Assembly (NCBI GenBank): GCA_025362415.1
Contig: JANYGM010000369.1
Coordinates: 1 to 6,264 of the forward strand
Source of the DNA: a bacterium
GTDB taxonomy: Bacteria; Bacteroidota; Bacteroidia; Cytophagales; Thermonemataceae
Length of the DNA: 6,264 nucleotides
Direction of reading: 5' to 3'
The notes beneath the pieces were generated by a model. The model did no database searches. It worked only from the letters and a program-made list of their open reading frames with translations, and was not told where the DNA came from. A program made the translations under genes and the position numbers. This document shows, one piece after another, positions 1-4,960 of the stretch; position 1 is the stretch's first letter, and each line of letters begins with the position of its first letter.

Positions 1-20
1 TGATAAATCAAAGGGCTATA
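1..20. repeat. Direct repeat copy 1 (partner at 231-250)
   Basis: The first 20 bases match 231-250 at 17 of 20 positions, including the shared 12-mer TGATAAATCAAA. In the second copy this sequence is the right arm and outer flank of the 77-nt inverted-repeat unit at 162-238. The window may therefore begin at the right end of another copy of that unit, but its left part would lie outside the window. The core TGATAAATCA is itself a palindrome. Confidence 0.5.
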
Positions 21-37
21 AAAATAATCATAGTGTC

Positions 38-70
38 ATAAATATCTCGCTCCGCTGGAGCGGAATACAA
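38..70. repeat. Palindromic GC-core repeat, copy 1
   Basis: This 33-nt repeat has an AT-rich left flank (ATAAATAT), a GC-rich hairpin core and a right flank (GAATACAA). The core pairs CGCTCC (48-53) with GGAGCG (57-62) around a GCT loop. It matches 88-120 at 27 of 33 positions, and both flanks are conserved. It looks like a short interspersed palindromic (REP-like) element. No coding content is seen, and its function is unknown. Confidence 0.7.
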
Positions 71-87
71 AATACAATTATTTTTCT

Positions 88-120
88 ATAAATATACTGC
101 CCCGCTGGGGCTGAATACAA
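88..120. repeat. Palindromic GC-core repeat, copy 2
   Basis: This is the second copy of the 33-nt repeat, starting exactly 50 bp after the first. The core pairs GCCCC (99-103) with GGGGC (107-111) around the same GCT loop. Relative to copy 1, the T51-A59 pair has become C101-G109, so both sides changed and pairing was kept. The outermost pair of copy 1 (C48-G62) is lost here (T98, T112). Confidence 0.7.
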
Positions 121-161
121 TTTATCAATGTCGTTATCTAACTTAGTACAAATTGCGTGGA

Positions 162-238
162 ATTTATCAAAAAGGATAGTTTGCAACGGAGTTCGTTCTC
201 TACCATTTGTTTTGTCCCAAAACAGCGTTTTGATAAAT
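162..238. repeat. 77-nt structured inverted-repeat element
   Basis: The ends are a perfect 11-bp inverted repeat, ATTTATCAAAA (162-172) and TTTTGATAAAT (228-238). Two further hairpins lie inside. One pairs GG and TAG (174-179, bulged A176) with CTACC (200-204), and AACG (185-188) with CGTT (194-197). The other pairs TGTTTTG (208-214) with CAAAACA (218-224) around a TCC loop. Together they make a three-way junction. No ORF is present, so this could be a MITE-like or REP-like unit, or a structured transcript element. The strand is unknown, and I do not recognise a named family. Confidence 0.55.
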
Positions 239-250
239 CAAACGCCTACA
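225..250. repeat. Imperfect palindrome overlapping direct repeat copy 2
   Basis: TTTGATAAATCAAA (229-242) is a perfect palindrome. It is extended by GCG (225-227) and CGC (243-245), with T228 unpaired. This pairing competes with the right arm of the 11-bp inverted repeat at 228-238. Bases 231-250 are also the second copy of the 20-nt direct repeat found at 1-20. Confidence 0.5.
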
Positions 251-349
251 TAAAGACTTTTGCAACAAGTCTATTCTCATTTTTTGTATAATAAATTAAC
301 AATCAGCATTTTATGCTCACACCTCTTGCTAACTCAAATATTTAATTCA

Positions 350-363
350 CCCAATAAATTGGG
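350..363. promoter_or_regulatory. Palindrome CCCAATAAATTGGG upstream of accC
   Basis: This is a perfect 6-bp inverted repeat with a 2-bp spacer, lying about 80 bp upstream of the predicted -33 element of the accC promoter. Its size and symmetry suit a dimeric regulator site, but nothing identifies the regulator. It could equally be the stem of a terminator for a gene left of the window, although no long T-run follows. Confidence 0.3.
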
Positions 364-380
364 CAAAAGCCTTAAAAGTG

Positions 381-410
381 CTAAATTAGATGTGAAAGCC
401 CTAATTAGAT
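381..410. promoter_or_regulatory. Two 20-bp-phased CTAAATTAGAT-like repeats
   Basis: CTAAATTAGAT (381-391) and CTAATTAGAT (401-410) start exactly 20 bp apart, about two helical turns. Each is preceded by a related AAAGCC-type sequence (366-371 and 395-400). They lie 32-61 bp upstream of the predicted -33 element of accC. This is compatible with activator or repressor sites, but in AT-rich DNA it may be chance. Confidence 0.25.
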
Positions 411-441
411 AAGCTCTATTCAAAAAATGGCATAAAAAGTA

Positions 442-472
442 TTGAAAAAGTTTGATTTTTCTTGTATATTTG
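442..472 (+). promoter_or_regulatory. Bacteroidota-type promoter for accC
   Basis: TATATTTG (465-472) fits the Bacteroidota -7 consensus TAnnTTTG exactly. A TTG (442-444) lies 20 nt upstream, within the usual -33 spacing for this phylum's primary sigma factor. Transcription would begin near 479, leaving a leader of about 45 nt. The start codon is preceded by AATTTATCA and has no Shine-Dalgarno sequence, as is normal in this phylum. Confidence 0.6.
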
Positions 473-522
473 AGCGCAACTTTCTAGAAGTTTAAGTTCA
501 CATCAACTACGAAAATTTATCA

Positions 523-2043
523 ATGCCAATTATCAGAAAAATCAATAAAATTCTCATAGCCAACCGTGGCGAAATTGCGTTGCGTATTATGCGCTCTGCA
601 CGAGAAATGGGCATCAAAACTGTTGCTGTTTTCAGTACGGCAGACCGCAACGCCCTACACGTAAGGTATGCAGATGAAGCCGTTTGCATAGGTGAGGCAG
701 CCTCTTCACAGTCTTATTTGCGTGGTGATAAAATCATTGAAGTTGCCAAACAACTAAATGTAGATGCTATTCATCCTGGTTATGGCTTTTTGTCCGAAAA
801 TGCCACTTTTGCACAAGCAGTAGCAGATGCTGGGCTTATTTTTATAGGTCCTTCTCCGCAAACCATTGAAGTAATGGGTAGCAAATTAGCGGCAAAAGAA
901 TCAGCAAAGAAAAATAACGTACCAATGGTGCCAGGAACACCAAGTGCTATTACAGATATTCCAGAAGCAAAGAAAATTTCCAAAGAAATTGGTTACCCAA
1001 TCTTGATTAAAGCAAGTGCAGGTGGTGGTGGAAAAGGTATGCGCATTGTGGAAAATGAAGAGGAATTTGAAGAGCAAATGGAACGTGCTGTAAGTGAAGC
1101 TATTTCTTCTTTTGGAGATGGTGCAGTTTTCATTGAGAAATATATTTTGTCGCCTAAACATATTGAAGTTCAGGTACTTGGCGACCAATATGGCAATATT
1201 ATTTCATTATTTGAGAGAGAATGTTCTATCCAAAGAAGACATCAAAAAGTCATAGAAGAAGCTCCTTCACCTATTCTTACGCCTGCGGTGCGTGAAGCAA
1301 TAGGAAAAGCAGCCGTTGAAGTTGCAAAATCTTGTAATTATTACAATGCAGGAACGGTAGAATTTGTAATGGATACAAATCTTAATTTTTATTTCTTAGA
1401 AATGAATACCCGTTTGCAGGTAGAACACCCTGTTACAGAACAAATTACGGGCGTAGATTTGGTAAAACAACAAATCAAAGTGGCACAAGGAGAAGTTTTA
1501 GAAATCAAGCAAGAAGACTTACAAATCTTAGGACACGCAATGGAAGTACGTGTTTATGCAGAAGACCCTCGCAACAATTTTTTACCAGATATTGGAAATC
1601 TTGCTACTTATGTGCGTCCACAAGGTGCAGGAGTGCGTGTAGATGACGGTTTTGAGCAAGGAATGGATATTCCTATTTATTATGACCCAATGATTGCAAA
1701 GCTCGTAACTTTCGGAAAAGACCGCACAGAAGCAATAGAACGTATGAAACGTGCTATTGACGAATACCAAATTGTTGGGATAGAAACAACTTTGCCATTT
1801 TGTAGCTTTGTGCTAAATCACGAAGAATTTGTTTCAGGGAAATTTGATACTGGCTTTGTGGGGAAATATTTTACGCCTGCTGTTTTGGACAAAAAATTAT
1901 CTGAAAGTGAAGAAAAAGTAGCTGCAGCACTTGTAGCCACATTTTTAGGAGAAAAGAAAACAACAAAAAATGCTACAAAAAGTAATTTAATAACAGGGAA
2001 AAACACCAAACAAATTTCTAATTGGAGGAAAAATAGAGCGTGA
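523..2043 (+). CDS. accC: Biotin carboxylase subunit of acetyl-/acyl-CoA carboxylase
   Basis: This cytoplasmic enzyme uses ATP and bicarbonate to carboxylate biotin held on a separate carrier protein, the first half-reaction of acetyl- or propionyl-CoA carboxylase. The N-terminal domain opens with IANRGEIALRI (12-22). The ATP-grasp domain has K121, K163 and the glycine-rich loop 167-170. CSIQRRHQKV holds K242, EMNTRLQVEHP holds E293, N295, R297 and E301, and catalytic R343 lies in EVRVYAEDP. These all line up with my recollection of E. coli AccC. The protein has 506 residues against about 450 in E. coli. The extra 50 or so form a lysine-rich tail with no biotin-attachment motif (no MKM). The PIYYDPMIAKL segment resembles propionyl-/acyl-CoA carboxylase alpha chains more than E. 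coli AccC, so the acyl-CoA substrate is open. No accB or carboxyltransferase gene is adjacent. The gene has its own promoter. Confidence 0.95.
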   Translation: MPIIRKINKILIANRGEIALRIMRSAREMGIKTVAVFSTADRNALHVRYADEAVCIGEAASSQSYLRGDKIIEVAKQLNVDAIHPGYGFLSENATFAQAVADAGLIFIGPSPQTIEVMGSKLAAKESAKKNNVPMVPGTPSAITDIPEAKKISKEIGYPILIKASAGGGGKGMRIVENEEEFEEQMERAVSEAISSFGDGAVFIEKYILSPKHIEVQVLGDQYGNIISLFERECSIQRRHQKVIEEAPSPILTPAVREAIGKAAVEVAKSCNYYNAGTVEFVMDTNLNFYFLEMNTRLQVEHPVTEQITGVDLVKQQIKVAQGEVLEIKQEDLQILGHAMEVRVYAEDPRNNFLPDIGNLATYVRPQGAGVRVDDGFEQGMDIPIYYDPMIAKLVTFGKDRTEAIERMKRAIDEYQIVGIETTLPFCSFVLNHEEFVSGKFDTGFVGKYFTPAVLDKKLSESEEKVAAALVATFLGEKKTTKNATKSNLITGKNTKQISNWRKNRA

Positions 2044-2079
2044 ATAATTATTTAAAAATTATAAGAACTAAAAAATTCT

Positions 2080-2087
2080 TAATTTTG
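2080..2087 (+). promoter_or_regulatory. Candidate -7 element for pruA
   Basis: TAATTTTG fits TAnnTTTG. It ends 51 nt before the pruA start codon, essentially the spacing seen for accC. No clear TTG is found at the -33 position, so this would be a weaker or activator-dependent promoter. It overlaps the right arm of a weak AAGAA/TTCTT hairpin (2063-2080) after accC. Confidence 0.4.
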
Positions 2088-2138
2088 TAGCATATTCAAA
2101 TCAATAAATAATAATCACTCTATAAATCTCCTTAATTT

Positions 2139-3773
2139 ATGATAGGTATTTTCAGCCTTCCCACACCTCACAATGAGCCTATACTTAGCTATGCACCAAA
2201 TTCTCCTGAAAAAATTGCCCTCAAAAAAGCCCTTGCAGAAGCAAAAAGCCAAGAATTAGATATTCCTATGTATATTGGTGGTGCAGAGGTGCGTACAGAC
2301 AAAAAAGTACGCCTTGCGCCTCCTCACGAACATAAACATACACTTGCCTATTACCACAAAGGCGGAAAAGATGATTTGGAACTTGCTATTACGGCAGCAC
2401 TTAATGCCAAACACGACTGGGAAAATATGCCTTGGGAACATCGTGCAAGCATTTTTTTGAAAGCTGCTGACCTTATTGCAACAAAATATCGTGCAAAACT
2501 TAATGCTGCTACAATGCTTGGACAGTCTAAAAGTGCTTTTCAGGCTGAAATTGATTCTGCTTGTGAATTTATAGACTTTTTGCGTTTTAATGTGAAGTTT
2601 ATGGAGCAAATCTATGCTCAACAGCCTATTTCTGGAGCTGGAATGTGGAACAGAATGGAGTACCGTGCCTTAGAAGGATTTGTTTTTGCCCTTACACCCT
2701 TCAATTTTACTGCTATTGCAGGTAATTTGCCTACTGCGCCTGCTATGATGGGTAATTGTATTGTTTGGAAACCATCAGAAACACAAATTTACTCTGCAAA
2801 CGTCCTTATGGAGGTTTTCAAGGAGGCTGGCGTACCTGATGGCGTAATAAATTTGGTTTATGTTGATGGCAAAACGGCTGGAGAAGTGATTTTTTCTCAC
2901 AAAGATTTTGCAGGAATACATTTTACAGGAAGTACAGGCGTTTTCCAAAATATTTGGCAAAGTATTGGCAATAATATTGCTAAATACAAATCTTATCCAC
3001 GTATTGTAGGAGAAACTGGTGGTAAAGATTTTGTCGTGGCGCATCTTTCTGCTGCTCCAAAAGCACTGGCTACGGCTCTTGTGCGTGGTGCATTTGAATA
3101 TCAAGGACAAAAATGTTCTGCTGCCTCGCGTGCCTATATACCTGCGAGTTTGTGGGAAGAGGTAAAAAACTATATGTTAGCTGATTTGAAAGAGATTAAA
3201 ATGGGTTCTGTGGAAGATTTTACTTGCTTTTTCAATGCGGTGATAGATGAAAAATCTTTTGATAAAATCTCTTCTTACATTGAAGATGCTAAGAAAAACC
3301 CTTTGGTAGAAATTATTGCAGGCGGAAAATGTGATAAATCTGTGGGTTATTTCATTGAGCCAACTGTTTTGCAAGTGCAAGACCCAATGTATGTAACAAT
3401 GTGTGAAGAGATTTTTGGACCTGTTCTTACGGTTTATGTCTATAACGACAATGCCACAAGTTTTGAAGATATTTTGTATCTTGTCAATGAAACTTCTCCT
3501 TATGCGCTCACAGGAGCAGTTTTTGCACAAGACCGCTACGCTATTGAACTTGCGTCAAAGATGCTTAGACACGCAGCAGGCAATTTTTATATCAACGACA
3601 AACCAACTGGTGCAGTCGTAGGGCAACAACCATTTGGTGGGGGACGTGCATCAGGTACAAACGACAAAGCAGGTTCTATCTTGAATTTGTTGCGTTGGAT
3701 TTCTGCACGCACTATCAAAGAAACACTTGTACCACCAACAGATTATAAATATCCATTTATGTTGGAAGAATAA
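2139..3773 (+). CDS. pruA: L-glutamate gamma-semialdehyde (1-pyrroline-5-carboxylate) dehydrogenase
   Basis: This NAD-dependent aldehyde dehydrogenase oxidises glutamate gamma-semialdehyde, the open form of pyrroline-5-carboxylate, to glutamate. It is the last step of proline and ornithine/arginine breakdown. The 544 residues cover a full ALDH domain. PFNFTAI holds N189, WKPSE holds cofactor-binding K211, and TGSTGVF (263-269) is the Rossmann loop. VGETGGKD holds general base E292, GQKCSAASR holds nucleophile C326, and EEIFGPV lies at 423-429. The segments QQPISGAG, EYQGQKCSA, NFYINDKPTGAVVGQQPFGG and ASGTNDKAG are typical of the ALDH4/P5C dehydrogenase branch. The length and N-terminus resemble the eukaryotic-type ALDH4A1 without its mitochondrial presequence. 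It is monofunctional, with no proline dehydrogenase domain or adjacent putA/prodh. The M1 start is natural: SYAPNSPEK aligns with the family N-terminus. A strong hairpin follows the stop. Confidence 0.96.
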   Translation: MIGIFSLPTPHNEPILSYAPNSPEKIALKKALAEAKSQELDIPMYIGGAEVRTDKKVRLAPPHEHKHTLAYYHKGGKDDLELAITAALNAKHDWENMPWEHRASIFLKAADLIATKYRAKLNAATMLGQSKSAFQAEIDSACEFIDFLRFNVKFMEQIYAQQPISGAGMWNRMEYRALEGFVFALTPFNFTAIAGNLPTAPAMMGNCIVWKPSETQIYSANVLMEVFKEAGVPDGVINLVYVDGKTAGEVIFSHKDFAGIHFTGSTGVFQNIWQSIGNNIAKYKSYPRIVGETGGKDFVVAHLSAAPKALATALVRGAFEYQGQKCSAASRAYIPASLWEEVKNYMLADLKEIKMGSVEDFTCFFNAVIDEKSFDKISSYIEDAKKNPLVEIIAGGKCDKSVGYFIEPTVLQVQDPMYVTMCEEIFGPVLTVYVYNDNATSFEDILYLVNETSPYALTGAVFAQDRYAIELASKMLRHAAGNFYINDKPTGAVVGQQPFGGGRASGTNDKAGSILNLLRWISARTIKETLVPPTDYKYPFMLEE

Positions 3774-3780
3774 ATACATC

Positions 3781-3813
3781 AACTTCCCAAAAGTGTCCAA
3801 TTTTTGGGAAGTT
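3781..3813 (+). terminator. Strong hairpin after pruA
   Basis: A perfect 12-bp stem, AACTTCCCAAAA (3781-3792) with TTTTGGGAAGTT (3802-3813), encloses a 9-nt loop. It starts 8 nt after the pruA stop codon. There is no U-tract directly after the stem, so it may end transcription inefficiently or protect the 3' end. Position and stem quality make a 3'-end role likely. It could also stop read-through from the convergent minus-strand gene. Confidence 0.7.
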
Positions 3814-3829
3814 ATCTAAGAAAAAGGTG

Positions 3830-3859
3830 CGAAGTAAGAATGTAAAACTTTGATTATTA
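3830..3859. repeat. 30-nt direct repeat, copy A
   Basis: This copy shares 28 of 30 bases with 4900-4929, in the same orientation, about 1.07 kb apart. The shared stretch includes TAAGAATGTAAAACTTT. The copy lies between the pruA hairpin and the convergent lipoprotein gene. No coding sequence overlaps either copy. The origin is unknown; it could be an interspersed repeat or a trace of a duplication that flanked the two lipoprotein genes. Confidence 0.75.
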
Positions 3860-3868
3860 AATCATTGT

Positions 3869-3910
3869 AAAAAACAAAAGATTAATTTAGTTCTCACTTT
3901 TAATAAATTA
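3869..3910 (-). terminator. Weak candidate terminator for minus-strand lipoprotein
   Basis: On the minus strand, a 7-bp AT-only stem (3904-3910 with 3883-3889, 14-nt loop) is followed by a U-rich run (complement of AAAAAACAAAAG, 3869-3880). It begins 16 nt after the lipoprotein stop. The stem is weak, so the call is tentative. Confidence 0.3.
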
Positions 3911-3925
3911 GATTTTCATAATTGC

Positions 3926-4327
3926 TTAATATTCAGTTCTCACAACTTCACTTACAGCGTTGAGTGCGCTAAAACGCACACGAATAGCATTACCATTGAT
4001 GTTGGCATTTCTGCTAGCATTTTTTGATGTTTTTTGCCCTGATTTGTGGCATTGTGCGCCTTGTTGAAAATAATAATAGAAAAACTTTTGTTGCCTATCT
4101 TGTAGTTGTTGATAATCTGGGCTACCCAGCAAATCAATTACTTGCATTTGGGAAATACCAAGTATTTTATCTTTCTGATTTTCAATAGATTGTACCATTT
4201 TTTCACGTTCATTTTGGCAAGCATTTTTGTCTTTTTTCCAAGTATTTTGGTCAAAATTCTCTAATTTTGGCGTGTTTTTACACGCTGAAAAAAACAGTAC
4301 CACAATAAAAAACAATAGAAAACGCAT
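3926..4327 (-). CDS. Small lipoprotein with BamE/OmlA-like motif
   Basis: This is a 133-residue predicted lipoprotein. Residues 1-15 form a lysine/arginine-poor hydrophobic signal peptide ending in a lipobox, F13-S14-A15-C16, so C16 is expected to be lipidated. The mature part has NTWKKDKNACQNEREKM (28-44), then ILGISQMQVIDLLGSPDY (55-72) and KFFYYYFQQGAQC (81-93), and ends with a predicted beta strand, IRVRFSAL (115-122). A turn followed by a helix with xxVxxLLGxPD and then a Y/F-rich strand is the pattern of SmpA/OmlA/BamE-type small domains. This similarity is by eye and does not prove a role in outer-membrane assembly. C37 and C93 could pair. Similar W-x(6)-C small lipoproteins occur in Bacteroidota as far as I recall, generally as hypothetical proteins. 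The gene is divergent from 4499 and convergent with pruA. Confidence 0.85.
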   Translation of the reverse strand: MRFLLFFIVVLFFSACKNTPKLENFDQNTWKKDKNACQNEREKMVQSIENQKDKILGISQMQVIDLLGSPDYQQLQDRQQKFFYYYFQQGAQCHKSGQKTSKNASRNANINGNAIRVRFSALNAVSEVVRTEY

Positions 4328-4397
4328 CTTTTTTTGGTTTGATTTTTGATTAAAAAATTATAAACATAAATTTCCTGAAATATACACAAAAAAACGC

Positions 4398-4405
4398 TAT
4401 ATTTG
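4398..4405 (+). promoter_or_regulatory. Candidate -7 element for plus-strand lipoprotein
   Basis: TATATTTG is identical to the accC -7 element and fits TAnnTTTG. It lies 93 nt upstream of the 4499 start, which implies a leader of roughly 85 nt. No convincing -33 TTG is present at the right distance. Confidence 0.4.
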
Positions 4406-4429
4406 GAAATTAGTTTAATTCAATTTATA

Positions 4430-4458
4430 CAAACTTAAATTAAATATTTGATTGTCAA
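4430..4458 (-). promoter_or_regulatory. Candidate promoter for minus-strand lipoprotein
   Basis: Read on the minus strand, TTG (4458-4456) is followed after 18 nt by TAAGTTTG (4437-4430), a full TAnnTTTG match with acceptable spacing. Transcription would start near 4423 and run left, giving a leader of about 95 nt. It overlaps the region served by the plus-strand candidate at 4398-4405. Confidence 0.4.
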
Positions 4459-4498
4459 TATTTTGTATTCATTCACTATTCTACAATTCACAACTAAT

Positions 4499-4867
4499 AT
4501 GAAATATTTTTTAGTTTTCTTGTTTTCTATAATGGCTTTGGTAGCGTGCAATCCACGTTCAAAATGCCCTGCGTATTCTGAAGTGCAGAATACAAGTGTA
4601 GCGGAAGGCGGACAATACGACCCTGTTGCTGCTGGTGTGCTTTACGTAAAACGTGATAAAAAAAATAATCTTACATCAGAGAAAAAATACACAAACACTC
4701 CCTCAACGAAAGCAAAGCAAATCAAAACAGACAAAAAATTAAAATCTGACCCAAGTCTTTTCCCTGATTTGCAATCAAAAAAAATGCAAAAACAAAAGAA
4801 AAACGCTTCCAAAAATAAGGCTAAAGCACCTGAAAATGACCTATTTGCCCCAGAAAAAAATCCATAG
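4499..4867 (+). CDS. Small lysine-rich lipoprotein of unknown function
   Basis: This is a 122-residue predicted lipoprotein that I do not recognise as a named family. I chose the ATG at 4499 rather than the in-frame ATG at 4448. It puts a proper signal peptide at the N-terminus (MKYFLVFLFSIMALVAC) with lipobox L14-V15-A16-C17, whereas the earlier start would add 17 residues ahead of the lysine. After the lipidation site comes NPRSKCPAYSEV (18-29). Short lipoproteins with a C-x(5)-CPAY segment close to the lipid anchor occur in Bacteroidota as I recall. A GQYDPVAAGVLYVKRDKK segment (38-55) follows. The rest is low-complexity: 20 of the last 72 residues are lysine, with few hydrophobic residues apart from two related patches, DPSLFPD (84-90) and NDLFAPE (113-119). 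The tail is probably disordered and basic. Surface or periplasmic location is inferred from the lipobox only. Confidence 0.8.
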   Translation: MKYFLVFLFSIMALVACNPRSKCPAYSEVQNTSVAEGGQYDPVAAGVLYVKRDKKNNLTSEKKYTNTPSTKAKQIKTDKKLKSDPSLFPDLQSKKMQKQKKNASKNKAKAPENDLFAPEKNP

Positions 4868-4899
4868 TGGCACTTTACTAGACTGTTCGGGCATAGATA

Positions 4900-4929
4900 C
4901 GAAATAAGAATGTAAAACTTTAATTATTA
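4900..4929. repeat. 30-nt direct repeat, copy B
   Basis: This is the second copy of the repeat at 3830-3859, with two G-to-A differences. It ends 31 nt before the trmB start codon, so it would lie in or just upstream of the trmB leader. It overlaps by three bases the left arm of the hairpin at 4927-4946. Confidence 0.75.
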
Positions 4930-4946
4930 TTGCTATTTTGCAATAA
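4927..4946. promoter_or_regulatory. Small hairpin just before trmB
   Basis: TTATTGC (4927-4933) pairs with GCAATAA (4940-4946) around a TATTTT loop, 14 nt before the trmB ATG. A 7-bp stem this close to the start could affect translation, or serve as a weak end for the upstream transcript. No function is proven. Confidence 0.3.
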
Positions 4947-4960
4947 ATATCAATATTTTA

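Noticed and set aside
287..292. TATAAT hexamer as an E. coli-type -10 box
   Set aside because: Bacteroidota primary promoters use TAnnTTTG. The hexamer is expected by chance in AT-rich DNA, and no gene begins close downstream.
1..522. CRISPR array or tRNA gene in the repeat-rich upstream region
   Set aside because: There are only two copies of the 33-nt repeat with diverged bases and one 17-nt spacer, and no cas gene. No cloverleaf with a TTC-type T-loop was found.
901..1188. Minus-strand ORF of 95 residues inside accC
   Set aside because: It is rich in Phe, Cys, Asn and Thr, the typical shadow composition, and lies fully antisense to the conserved ATP-grasp coding sequence.
2256..2621. Minus-strand ORF of 121 residues inside pruA (also 2775-3110 and 3177-3530)
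   Set aside because: All are antisense to strongly conserved aldehyde dehydrogenase blocks, show no recognisable domain, and have biased shadow composition.
523..3773. accC-pruA operon
   Set aside because: A 95-bp gap, a TAnnTTTG match before pruA, and unrelated pathways argue for separate transcription, though read-through cannot be excluded.
4448..4498. Earlier in-frame ATG for the lysine-rich lipoprotein
   Set aside because: It would bury the signal peptide behind 17 extra residues. The ATG at 4499 gives a canonical lysine-hydrophobic-lipobox N-terminus.
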